A DNA stretch of 42,093 bases from CAZMOK01 sp964644135 (GTDB lineage: Bacteria; Bacteroidota; Bacteroidia; Bacteroidales; JAGOPY01). Position 1 is the stretch's first letter, and each line of letters opens with the position of its first letter. The position numbers were made by a program, and so were the translations under genes. The stretch is taken from positions 1-42,093 of the forward strand of contig CAZXWD010000019.1 in the NCBI GenBank assembly GCA_964644135.1, given 5' to 3'. The notes beneath the pieces were generated by a model that saw only the letters and a program-made list of their open reading frames with translations, ran no database searches and was not told where the DNA came from. Positions 32,518-40,477 of this stretch are shown one piece after another.

Positions 32518-34473
32518 TCAGGAATCGGGAACGAGTTTGCCAAATCTGCGGCTCAGCTCTTCAAGTTCCCTTTTATTCCCGGTTTCACTGTAAATTGCCA
32601 TTAGTTTTACAATTGCAGCCTTGTTATAAGGCTCCAGCCGGATAACTATTTTGTACAGTGGCACTGCCTTTTTATAATCCCTGCTGGAAGCGTAATAATC
32701 GGCCAGTTCCATCATGTTTTCAGGGAGGTCCCCTTGTGATACGAGTATGTTGATGTATTCCGTCATTGCCTGGCTGAATCCCATTTTGACAGGTCCTGGC
32801 AGCTCTTCCATCTTCACTTTCGAAGCGGCAGAGAGCGCCGCAAAGCGGATAGACCTCTCTTCGTCGTCCATCAGCGGGAAGGCAAGTTCGAATGATTTCA
32901 CAGGGACAACTTTCCCGGCGGCTATTGCAGCAGCGTAACGCATTAGGGGGCTCTTTTCGGCCCTGCCCGACCTGATCAGTTCTTCAAAAACAACAGAATT
33001 CCGGTAGGGAAGGGCAGCCAGTGCCGATGCCCTCGCAAAGGTATTCAGGGTTGTATCCTTTATAAACACACTTAATTCATCAATGACATCCTCTTTTCCT
33101 TCCCAGAGGGCTTGAAAGATATGGGCGTAGGCTTTATCGCTGAAGATCTCTTTTCCATACCACTCTTCCATAAAGGCAATTGCCCAGCCGGCATCTTCTT
33201 CATTATGACATTTGTTGCAGGCGTTTGGTGATCCGGTACTTAAGGTGAGGTCGGGTCGGGGGACACGGATAAAGTGATCGGCCCTTTCATCGATACCGAA
33301 AAGCGTAACCGAAGGCATATGGCAACCCGTACAGCTACCCCCTTCTTCATCAGGGTCGTGGAAATGGTGCTCATAGGAGTTGTATTTCCCGGGGGAGTGG
33401 CATTTTGAGCAGAGGTCATTACCCTTTGCCCTGAGTGTTCCCGAATGTGCATCATGGCAATCGAGGCAGGTTACACCGGCCTCAAACATCTTGCTTTGCA
33501 CGAAGGAGCCGTAGGAATAGGCCTGGCCCTTTACACCGCCATCAGGATAATACAGTTTTTCGTTGAGGAAGGAAGGCAGAAAATCGTCCCAGTAGCTGAA
33601 AGCATGATCTTGGGTTGAAACAACTTCCCGTCGTACAGAATGGCACCTTGCACAGAGGTTGATCCCAGCTTCCCTGGCAGGGGAATTGTCAACAAAGGCG
33701 TTACCGGTTGAAGGGCTGATCTTCCATTCATTATACCGGGGATCCATTTTGAAAGGTAAACCCATTAAGTCGCCGGGACCGGGAGGTTCCTCCTCCCTGT
33801 CGGCCGCATTGGCCCAACGGATATGGTTGGAAGCGGGGCCGTGGCAGCTTTCACAGCCCAGGGTTATCTCAGAAAAGGAAGTATTGTATGAAAGGCCGGC
33901 AGGATTGAAATTTTTATCCACGCCCGTGGAGTGACAGGATGCACACCGGCTGTTCCAGTTGTTTGCTGACCCTTTCCAGTAGCAGGGCTGAAGACTGTCG
34001 AAACAAACAGAGTTACCCGTCCTGTACCACTTTTCTGCTTCATCCCTGTTATCCCAGGCATAGGGGAACACCTGCAGCCGTCCTGATCCTGTATCGGCAA
34101 TGTATTGCTGAAAAGGTTCGTAGCCAATTGCCATGGCAACAGGGTAAACATCCCCTGAAGGATCAGTGGAAATGTGAGGATTGTCGCCGGAAAAGTGGAA
34201 TCTAATATAAAGCCTGTTTTCTCCGACGATCCTGTTATTGAAATCACCTGAGAAGAATTTCCCGTCAATTGAATCTGAAGAGCGGTAATGATCTGACAGG
34301 AGCCACCGGTTGAATTCATCTTCGTGACATTCTTTACAGGAGAGGCTCCCGGCATATTCAGGCTCGTTGTAGAAAAGAGAGTCTTTAAGCGGGGTAATGC
34401 TGATGATCAGCAACACTGTTGCCAGAACGAGCAAAGTTGTAAAAGAGATTGTCCAGTAGGTTTTTGATTTCAT
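32518..34473 (-). CDS. Octaheme c-type cytochrome with HEAT/TPR-like C-terminus
   Basis: A 651-residue periplasmic protein held by an N-terminal membrane segment (about 8-27). Eight CxxCH haem sites are seen, at Cys46, 177, 207, 274, 336, 355, 381 and 419. The spacing resembles cytochrome c554 / doubled-CxxCH families found with TPR repeats. After residue 430 an alpha-helical part follows: alanine-rich HEAT-like repeats (about 455-570, e.g. RYAAAIAAGK) and a TPR-like end (YKKAVPLYKIVIRLEPYNKA). It probably passes electrons in the periplasm and docks a partner; donor and acceptor are unknown. It runs with three genes upstream, including a monoheme lipoprotein. Confidence 0.88.
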   Translation of the reverse strand: MKSKTYWTISFTTLLVLATVLLIISITPLKDSLFYNEPEYAGSLSCKECHEDEFNRWLLSDHYRSSDSIDGKFFSGDFNNRIVGENRLYIRFHFSGDNPHISTDPSGDVYPVAMAIGYEPFQQYIADTGSGRLQVFPYAWDNRDEAEKWYRTGNSVCFDSLQPCYWKGSANNWNSRCASCHSTGVDKNFNPAGLSYNTSFSEITLGCESCHGPASNHIRWANAADREEEPPGPGDLMGLPFKMDPRYNEWKISPSTGNAFVDNSPAREAGINLCARCHSVRREVVSTQDHAFSYWDDFLPSFLNEKLYYPDGGVKGQAYSYGSFVQSKMFEAGVTCLDCHDAHSGTLRAKGNDLCSKCHSPGKYNSYEHHFHDPDEEGGSCTGCHMPSVTLFGIDERADHFIRVPRPDLTLSTGSPNACNKCHNEEDAGWAIAFMEEWYGKEIFSDKAYAHIFQALWEGKEDVIDELSVFIKDTTLNTFARASALAALPYRNSVVFEELIRSGRAEKSPLMRYAAAIAAGKVVPVKSFELAFPLMDDEERSIRFAALSAASKVKMEELPGPVKMGFSQAMTEYINILVSQGDLPENMMELADYYASSRDYKKAVPLYKIVIRLEPYNKAAIVKLMAIYSETGNKRELEELSRRFGKLVPDS

Positions 34474-34485
34474 TGGGAGAAAGGA

Positions 34486-34770
34486 TCACTTAAGAAGGTC
34501 CTGGTATTCCGGGTTTTTCTGGATGAATGAATCCATGTACGAGCAGAGGCTGGTCACCTTCAGTTTGTTTTCCCTGGCATAATCCAGGGCCCTTTCTGCC
34601 ATAGTTGCTGCTACGCCCTTGCCTGAATGTTCGGGGGGCACCTCGGTATGGGTGAAGATAATGTGGCTATTTTCTTTTTTGAGGATAAACTCGATCATGG
34701 CCTTTTTTCCGTTGAGGGCCACTTCAAAACGGTTTTCTTCTTCATTCATTTTTACCTTGATCTCTGACAA
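34486..34770 (-). CDS. Small GNAT acetyltransferase (COG2388 type)
   Basis: A 94-residue minimal GNAT protein of the YjdJ/GTLF3B group. It has NRFEVALNGKKAMIEFIL, ITHTEVPPEHSGKGVAATMA (the acetyl-CoA P-loop with GKGVA) and TSLCSYMDSFIQKNPEYQDLL, the conserved family ending. Substrate is unknown. It lies in the minus-strand run between the octaheme and monoheme genes, perhaps by chance. Confidence 0.85.
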   Translation of the reverse strand: MSEIKVKMNEEENRFEVALNGKKAMIEFILKKENSHIIFTHTEVPPEHSGKGVAATMAERALDYARENKLKVTSLCSYMDSFIQKNPEYQDLLK

Positions 34771-34794
34771 AATTCACCTCCGTTTTTAAAGTTT

Positions 34795-35379
34795 TCAATC
34801 GTAAAGAACTATTGCCCAGACCCCTCTCATGTCGCCTTCACTGTACCCTGTGGCTTTGTCGGTGGGATAGAGGGACCGTATGTAGTCATAATCTTTTTGG
34901 GTTATGTTGGTTCCTATTTCCCCGTGGCAGGCAAGGCAAAGACCCGATTTTATGATTATGGGGGAGTAGTAAACATGATTGCCGTCGTAAAGGTTTTCCA
35001 CTATTGGCTTGAGAAGTCGGCCTTCATCGTAATTGTCGAGGTACGCCCTTAGCATGATGTTCTCATAATCCCTCGGTTTATTAAGGACGTTCCTTGTTTT
35101 TAGGGTTACACGGCGAATTTCTGCATTGTATTGCCTGGAGAGGGAATCGATGACCGGGTTGACGATGAAATTGCAGTATTCGACTGCATTTTTTACACCG
35201 CCTTCGGCAAGGGCGCTCTGTAACTGCTTGCTGAGGGCACTGAAAGTGGCATCAACCACTTCAGCCCCACGGTCATAGTATTCATTTGTTTCTGCGGGTT
35301 TTTTCTGTACGCAGCCTGAAACTATGGCCAATACGAGGAAAACCGGCAGGCACTTCAGTATTTTCAGATAATATCGCAT
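34795..35379 (-). CDS. Tll0287-like (DUF3365) monoheme lipoprotein
   Basis: A 194-residue exported lipoprotein with the lipobox ending SGC (Cys23). The domain has the DUF3365/Tll0287-like pattern: a helical front (ALSKQLQSALAEGGVKNAVE), VTLKTRNVLNKPRDYENIML, a single haem motif CLACHGEIG and the GDMRGVWAIVL ending. Relatives are haem sensors or small electron carriers. It sits on the same strand as the octaheme cytochrome, so a joint redox role is reasonable. Its ATG overlaps the stop of the upstream secreted protein as TGATG. Confidence 0.87.
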   Translation of the reverse strand: MRYYLKILKCLPVFLVLAIVSGCVQKKPAETNEYYDRGAEVVDATFSALSKQLQSALAEGGVKNAVEYCNFIVNPVIDSLSRQYNAEIRRVTLKTRNVLNKPRDYENIMLRAYLDNYDEGRLLKPIVENLYDGNHVYYSPIIIKSGLCLACHGEIGTNITQKDYDYIRSLYPTDKATGYSEGDMRGVWAIVLYD

Positions 35380-35975
35380 CAGTAGCGGCTATAGTTGGTT
35401 AGTTCAATTTTGGACTGCACCTCATCATCATCATACATGATGCTTTTCAGCGGGAAGGCAAGTTCCGGGTCGATTACCCATTCACCTATCAGCACATCCC
35501 CTTTTTCTTCGTCTTTCTGGAAGTATTTGCAGACATATCCGTTCCGGCCGGCGATGCTTTCTTTACCGGTGATCTCGGCCTTTCCTGCACCGAAGAAGCT
35601 CATTTTTTCGCCCACTTCAAACTCCATTTGCTGGAACAGCATGGCGTACATGGGGTTTAAAAATACGAACGAGAGAGACATTCCGTAGGAACTCCAGAAC
35701 CCGAAGGCTGTTTGTTCGCCCAGTTCACTTTCGGGTATGAGCCCTTTGTTGGTATAGGTCACTTCATAGAGTTTTTCCCCGTTTTCATCGGTATCGCCTG
35801 TCGATTTCATTTCTATGCCATAGTAGCCGGTGGTTACATCATTGTTATCGTAGTAGGTAATTTCGAACTCATACTTTTCATCACCGCTGAAGTTGTATGG
35901 TTCCCATCCCTGTGAGTTGGTGGAGAGGGTAATAAGGAGGGCGGCTGTGATAAGGGTAAGGATCTTTGTTTTCAT
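35379..35975 (-). CDS. Secreted protein of unknown function
   Basis: A 198-residue protein with a signal peptide ending near LSTNSQG (about residue 22). The mature part is rich in beta strands and acidic residues, with YEFEITYYDNNDV, GRNGYVCKYFQ and WVIDPELAFPLKSI. It recalls outer-surface or periplasmic proteins that monitor a ligand, but no family is recognised. It is first of the minus-strand run and is coupled by TGATG to the monoheme lipoprotein, which suggests that they act together. Confidence 0.7.
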   Translation of the reverse strand: MKTKILTLITAALLITLSTNSQGWEPYNFSGDEKYEFEITYYDNNDVTTGYYGIEMKSTGDTDENGEKLYEVTYTNKGLIPESELGEQTAFGFWSSYGMSLSFVFLNPMYAMLFQQMEFEVGEKMSFFGAGKAEITGKESIAGRNGYVCKYFQKDEEKGDVLIGEWVIDPELAFPLKSIMYDDDEVQSKIELTNYSRY

Positions 35976-36589
35976 GGTTAATTATTTAATGGTTCAACTT
36001 AGCCTGGACTGCACATATACAAATTTAAGCAAAGTGTTCAAAGATTTTTGCAAATTATTCAGTTTCTCGAAGAATATTTGTGAAGTGTGATTCGTGAATT
36101 GAAATACGGTCATGTTGCCGGAGATGGCAAGAAATGGTTAGAATTGTTTCAATTGTCACTATTGCCAATATTGCCTTGTCTGCTGGAGTTTTCGTAGGCA
36201 GTCACAGTGCTACGGTGCTAGGGTGTTATGGTATGATGGTATTATGGTATTATGGTGTTACAGTGCTACGGTGTTACGGTAATTAACAATGAACAATGAA
36301 AAGCTCGGGGGCCTGGAAGCTTCGAGCAGAAGGCCAGCAGCTAAAAGCTAACAGCCATTAAACTCAGAACTCAGAACTTACTTACGATCCCGATATCGCT
36401 TCGCTCCGCTGACGACTGTACTTCCTCTCTTCTTAACCTCTTATCCTCTTAACTACCTATTTTCTATTCTGAGCTTCTGAGCACCTGAGCTTTCTTCCCC
36501 TCTTCACCCCATCACCAACAGCCATCAGCTAACAGCCAACAGCCATCAGCGATTAAATTCAAAATCATCTAAACTCTCAACACTAAGCT
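35976..36589. repeat. Repeat-rich intergenic island E
   Basis: No gene is seen in 614 bp. Modules in order: GTGATTCGTGAATTG near 36086, ATTGTCACTATTGCC near 36153, a degenerate 8-9-bp array of GGTGTTAC/GGTATTAT-type units (36206-36281), AATTAACAATGAACAATGAA, AGCTAAAAGCTAACAGCC, AACTCAGAACTCAGAACTTA (36361-36380), a 28-bp insert with CGATATCGCTTCGCTCCGC (36382-36409), TGACGACTGT (36410-36419), CTTCCTCTCTTC-type text, CTGAGCTTCTGAGCACCTGAGC and CATCAGCTAACAGCC. Most also occur in the islands at 6870-7237 and 8919-9330. Confidence 0.75.
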
Positions 36590-37084
36590 CTATTCAAGGC
36601 TTGCGATTACCTTTTTAAGTTTATCTGTTACTTCGATGGCTACTTTTACGAGTTTTTCATTTTGTATGGCCATCATTGAGGCAACGGGATTCACTGCCGA
36701 CACTTCGAAGTTTCCGTCGTCCATTTCCTGGATTACCACGTTGCAGGGCAGCATGGTTCCTATTTTGTCTTCTGCCTTGAGGGCATCGTAGGCATGTTGA
36801 GGGCTGCAGGCGCCAAGTATTACGTAGCGTTGCATTTCCACTCCCAGTTTATCTTTCATGGCCTTATCGATCTCAATTTCGGAGATTACCCCAAAGCCTT
36901 CTTTTTTGAGGGCTTCTTTCACTTTTTTCTCCACCATGTCGTAGTCACCCTCGAGGAAGGTGCTGAAGTAATAGGGTTCTACGTTTCCCTTCAGGAGTTC
37001 GGTAAGGGGTTTTTCTTCCTGGGCGAGGGATATGGAGCCGAGGAGGATAAGGATTGTTGTAAGGAAGAGGCTGATTTTTTTCAT
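36590..37084 (-). CDS. DUF302 domain protein with signal peptide
   Basis: A 164-residue exported protein. The signal peptide ends near SISLAQE (about residue 22). The DUF302 core follows: KKVKEALKKEGFGVISEIEI, VILGACSPQHAYDALKAED and MLPCNVVIQEMDDGNFEVS. The conserved cysteine-containing GACSP and LPCNV segments are present. DUF302 proteins are often found with redox or sulfur metabolism, but no reaction is established. It is a single minus-strand gene between a repeat island and the REP pair. Confidence 0.9.
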   Translation of the reverse strand: MKKISLFLTTILILLGSISLAQEEKPLTELLKGNVEPYYFSTFLEGDYDMVEKKVKEALKKEGFGVISEIEIDKAMKDKLGVEMQRYVILGACSPQHAYDALKAEDKIGTMLPCNVVIQEMDDGNFEVSAVNPVASMMAIQNEKLVKVAIEVTDKLKKVIASLE

Positions 37085-37162
37085 TGTATTGGTTTTTTTA
37101 ATGGTTTGACGGATGAATTTATAAAGAGATATAAAGTTAATGGTTTTTTGGATTTTTCCTTC

Positions 37163-37203
37163 ACCCAGTGACTATAGTCAGTGGGTAAAATATTATGTTA
37201 AAT
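37163..37203 (+). repeat. REP-like palindrome 1 with tail
   Basis: ACCCA, G, TGACTATAGTCA, G, TGGGT: the inner 12 bp are a perfect palindrome and the outer 5-bp arms pair. The tail AATATTATGTTAAAT follows. It is nearly identical to the element at 42049-42093. Confidence 0.88.
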
Positions 37204-37205
37204 GA

Positions 37206-37249
37206 CTCACTGAGTGACTATAGTTACTGAGTGAGATATTATGTTAAAT
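37206..37249 (+). repeat. REP-like palindrome 2 with tail
   Basis: CTCACT pairs with AGTGAG around TGACTATAGTTA; GAG and CTG beside the core do not fully pair. The same ATATTATGTTAAAT tail follows. Together with palindrome 1 it forms a tandem two-unit cluster. Confidence 0.85.
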
Positions 37250-37378
37250 AGTTATTTTTTTGTTAAAAACCTGATTTTCATACCACAACACCATAATTAT
37301 TCCGATCATTGCCTGATTTTTAATAATGATGATCAGAAATGCAGGATGTTTTTGCTATGATTCAGCATCGATTTGGAT

Positions 37379-37386
37379 TAACTTTG
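37379..37386 (+). promoter_or_regulatory. -7 box of the membrane protein/protease cassette
   Basis: TAACTTTG, an exact TAnnTTTG match, 69 nt before ATG 37456. TTTG occurs at 37351-37354, a longer spacing (24 nt) than usual, so the -33 element is uncertain. Confidence 0.45.
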
Positions 37387-37455
37387 ATATCACCTAACTC
37401 ATCTCCTTCTGCCATACTGCCTCTTGATAAGCACATCACTATTTGAAATTGACCC

Positions 37456-38421
37456 ATGAACAATCCGATAAATAAAATAAAGGGTTTATATGATAATATC
37501 AAATCTGCATTTATGGAAGATCAGGTAAAAGATTCAAACAATACGGAGGATCAACCTGGCAGAGAGTCAGGGCCTCCTTCCGGTAACCAGAGTTCCAGGC
37601 CCGGGGCATTCCAGGTTTTTGCGGCAATATTCAATGGATTAGGAGTGGGCTTGCTGCTGGGTTTTTTGCTGGGGCTGGCTGTATCCCCTGTAGTCAGTGG
37701 AGTGATTGCAACCATTTCTTCCCTGCTGGCGGTGCTACTGGGCCTGAATGAAAGGTTCCTGGGGCCGGCCAAAAGCATCCGCATTGGGTCGTTCGGTCTG
37801 TTTGCAGTGGTCGGTATCCTGGTTGGAATTTACATCAGGGCAAATAATCCGCTGTCGCCGAGCCTGCAGGATCTCAAAAAAGAATATAAGGATCTTGGTT
37901 ATACACAGGATGAAGCTCTCGATTTCATTGCCTATCTGGAGTTCGAATTGAAGCCCGAAGAATGGGAGGGGCGCATAAGCGACAGTGCTACAGCTCCCAA
38001 AAGAAGGGCAAATCAGCTCTATTCAGCCAATGTGCCCCTCGACCGCTGCCGATATATTGAAAGCGCAGACGAAACCATGGCATATCCTGACATCCTAAAT
38101 TCCTTTACAAGAGCAGGGGGGATCTGGGAAGAGTTCACCACTGCTTTTAATCCGGATACCCCTGATGATGTGAAGACGGGCGCCTTACTGGCTATGAGGG
38201 ATAGTTTCTGCGGTTATGGCGACACTGGAGTGAAAAGTGTTTCCGGGTGCGATGAGCTGGGGAATATAAGCTCGGTCGAATCACTGGAAGAAATAAAGCA
38301 AAAGCTGATCAATTCGGGAGAAACCTGGGGAAAGATCATAAGCAATTTAGAAGAAAGAGTAGATAAAGAATATCAGAAAGAGATACTTATTTCATTTACA
38401 AACATTTTATGTCATGAATAA
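37456..38421 (+). CDS. Membrane protein of unknown function, protease partner
   Basis: A 321-residue protein with no recognised family. The N-terminal 50 residues are polar and low in complexity (Gly, Pro, Ser, Asn). Residues 52-130 hold about three hydrophobic segments (e.g. LGVGLLLGFLLGLAVSP, GVIATISSLLAVLLGL, FGLFAVVGILVGIYI). The remaining 190 residues are polar and mostly helical, with LKKEYKDLGYTQDEALDFI and several cysteines (RCRYIE, SFCGYG, SGCDEL, ILCHE). The stop overlaps the start of the protease gene by 8 bp, so the two are coupled. It may be a substrate, regulator or anchor of the protease. Confidence 0.75.
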   Translation: MNNPINKIKGLYDNIKSAFMEDQVKDSNNTEDQPGRESGPPSGNQSSRPGAFQVFAAIFNGLGVGLLLGFLLGLAVSPVVSGVIATISSLLAVLLGLNERFLGPAKSIRIGSFGLFAVVGILVGIYIRANNPLSPSLQDLKKEYKDLGYTQDEALDFIAYLEFELKPEEWEGRISDSATAPKRRANQLYSANVPLDRCRYIESADETMAYPDILNSFTRAGGIWEEFTTAFNPDTPDDVKTGALLAMRDSFCGYGDTGVKSVSGCDELGNISSVESLEEIKQKLINSGETWGKIISNLEERVDKEYQKEILISFTNILCHE

Positions 38422-39979
38422 AAAAACAACCATATTCTTGTTGGCACTGCTATTTTTGGCTTTTGGATCAAATGCACAGTTCAACCCTTTGGAAGCCAAA
38501 AAGTCACTTGTAAAAGTTTACGTTACCAAAGGCAATGAGGCGGGGGTAAGCACCGGGTTCATCTGGAAAAGGGGCGACTGGATTGTCACATCACTGCATG
38601 GCATGCTACCGGGGGGAAAGATAGAGGTGGTTTATCTCGATAAATATTGGACTGATGCAGTGGTTAAAAAAGTATACCAGCCCGCCGACCTGGTGTTGCT
38701 GAAAGTCGAGGGGAGCATTCCTGAAGGGGTGGTTCCCATAACTGAGTATAATGAAAGTCAAATTCCTCACACTTCGAGTATTCATGCTATAGGATACAAT
38801 AATGGGGCAAAGGGAGCGTCGTCCAGGCTCCTGACAAAGGGATTTGTAGATCCTCCCGAAACCCTGGAAACCCTTATCCCGCCGAAGGATCGTGAAGACA
38901 TCGCCCGCATAGGGTTTCCAAGTCTTAATCTGGAGATTATCTATCTTGATGGGAGCCTGTTGCCAGGCTATTCCGGATCACCTATTTACAATAACGATGG
39001 TGAATTTGTGGGGATTGGCAACGGAGGCCTTGAAATGGGGCAGTCAAATGTTAGCTGGGTCATTCCAGCAAAGTTTCTCCGGAGCCTTGAAAACTCTTCC
39101 CAGATTGAACTGCCGTTCAACATTGAGAGGGCGTCACAGGCATTTTCAGCGCAGGTAAAGATCAAGGTAGATAATGAGGAGACGCTTAACAATATGGCAG
39201 GCACAGAGTATCTTGAAGAGATGTTTTATGATGAATACGGGATGTATGAGTATAGTGATTTTGAGTTTTACTTTACCAAGAACAGGTCTTTCGAGGAGAT
39301 GTACAGCACATCTCCCGATCCGGAGAATCTTTACCTTTTTGCAGAGGAGTTCGAATCATACGGTCTGCAGCTGGATTATGACTTTCTTCGCTTTGATGTA
39401 TATGAAGACATCAACAACGGGGTGGTGCTGGTAATCCCTGAGGAATATGAATTAACTTATGATCCTATAAATGATGTTCTAATAGCAGATATGGCAGGAA
39501 CACCCGGTGAAGGTTATTTTCAGTTGATCTATGCCGGCGCAAAAGATGACTTTTCAAATACAGAACCTCTTGAAGCCGTGGAGATCCTGCTTGCATCACT
39601 TGATCAGGAGCTGGGTGCAAGCGTGGGCGGTTTCACGATCGATGAAAACTATACGTATGATGTTTTTCTTGATGATGATACATACATCGCCTGGGTTTTT
39701 CAGAATGGTAATAACTATTTTGAGGATGACTATGGATACCAGTATGTGATGACTTTATATACAACGATCTTGCTCAGTAATGATAAACTTTTCTATGTGT
39801 TGGGAATGGGCACTCTTCCGGTAGGAATGTTTGATGAGGCCTTCATCAGCGGCATTGATTGCGTTAATAATTACGAAGCGGATGCCACAAGCTGCGATTT
39901 CTTCGAGTCTTATATGAAGGTGATGTCGGCAGCCCACATGACCACATTTGCAGGGAAGCAAATCGTTAGAAGCAGATAG
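38414..39979 (+). CDS. Exported trypsin-like serine protease with unassigned C-terminal half
   Basis: A 521-residue protein with a signal peptide ending near GSNAQ (residues 18-22). Residues 25-225 form a chymotrypsin-fold domain. The triad reads His62 (TSLHGM), Asp92 (PADLVLLKV) and Ser187 (GYSGSP), followed by the substrate-strand region GLEMGQSNVSWVIPAKFL, as in bacterial trypsin-like (Trypsin_2) proteases. No PDZ domain follows. Residues 240-521 are acidic and beta-rich, with no family recognised. The start overlaps the upstream membrane protein by 8 bp. It probably acts in the periplasm or at the outer membrane. Confidence 0.85.
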   Translation: MNKKTTIFLLALLFLAFGSNAQFNPLEAKKSLVKVYVTKGNEAGVSTGFIWKRGDWIVTSLHGMLPGGKIEVVYLDKYWTDAVVKKVYQPADLVLLKVEGSIPEGVVPITEYNESQIPHTSSIHAIGYNNGAKGASSRLLTKGFVDPPETLETLIPPKDREDIARIGFPSLNLEIIYLDGSLLPGYSGSPIYNNDGEFVGIGNGGLEMGQSNVSWVIPAKFLRSLENSSQIELPFNIERASQAFSAQVKIKVDNEETLNNMAGTEYLEEMFYDEYGMYEYSDFEFYFTKNRSFEEMYSTSPDPENLYLFAEEFESYGLQLDYDFLRFDVYEDINNGVVLVIPEEYELTYDPINDVLIADMAGTPGEGYFQLIYAGAKDDFSNTEPLEAVEILLASLDQELGASVGGFTIDENYTYDVFLDDDTYIAWVFQNGNNYFEDDYGYQYVMTLYTTILLSNDKLFYVLGMGTLPVGMFDEAFISGIDCVNNYEADATSCDFFESYMKVMSAAHMTTFAGKQIVRSR

Positions 39980-40012
39980 GGATCAATAGCAAGTCTTACT
40001 AAATTTTAAATA

Positions 40013-40423
40013 ATGAAAGTAATATTAAAGAGATTTATTCATGAAAACAAACAGACCCTCGGGGACCTGTTTGTAAGGGATGGGGAAGAGGAAGTGTTTT
40101 CCTGTAAAACCCTTGAACTGCCCTGGCTCGATAACCAGGTTAGGGTAAGCTGCATACCGGAAGGAAAGTACACTGTGAAGAAGCGTAATTCCCCCAAGTA
40201 TGATGATCATTTTCATATCCAGGATGTTCCGGGGAGGACTTATATACTGATCCATCATGGAAATTATTATACCGATATCCTGGGCTGTGTTCTGGTAGGT
40301 ACCAGCCATACGGATATCAACAATGACGGATTAAGGGATGTTACCGCCAGCCGCAATACGATGAAGAAGCTCAATGAGATCCTGCCCGATGAGTTTGAGT
40401 TAGAGATACAAAGACCTGGTTAA
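40013..40423 (+). CDS. DUF5675 family protein
   Basis: A 136-residue soluble protein matching DUF5675: LKRFIHENKQTLGDLFV, SCKTLELPW, RVSCIPEGKYTVKKRNSPKY, ILIHHGNYYTDILGCVLVG and a short C-terminal helix (NTMKKLNEIL). The His-His-Gly-Asn segment and the GC pair are the most conserved points. Family members are frequent near phage-like genes in Bacteroidota, and the function is not established. It follows the protease by 33 bp and precedes the secreted protein by 27-54 bp, so all four genes can be one transcript. Confidence 0.85.
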   Translation: MKVILKRFIHENKQTLGDLFVRDGEEEVFSCKTLELPWLDNQVRVSCIPEGKYTVKKRNSPKYDDHFHIQDVPGRTYILIHHGNYYTDILGCVLVGTSHTDINNDGLRDVTASRNTMKKLNEILPDEFELEIQRPG

Positions 40424-40477
40424 TTTGTTCAGGTTAATTGATTATATTAGATGCACAAACTAAAAGCATCTGATATA

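Larger units (their letters stand above)
37085..37455. other. Intergenic region with REP pair and cassette promoter
   Basis: No gene is seen in 371 bp. It holds the two REP-like hairpins (37163-37186 and 37206-37235) with their tails, an A/T-rich stretch (37250-37340), and TAACTTTG at 37379-37386 ahead of the first cassette gene. Confidence 0.7.

Noticed and set aside
37163..37249. Start of a CRISPR array
   Set aside because: Only two units with internal symmetry and a shared tail, no regular unique spacers, and a RAYT nearby; REP elements explain it better.
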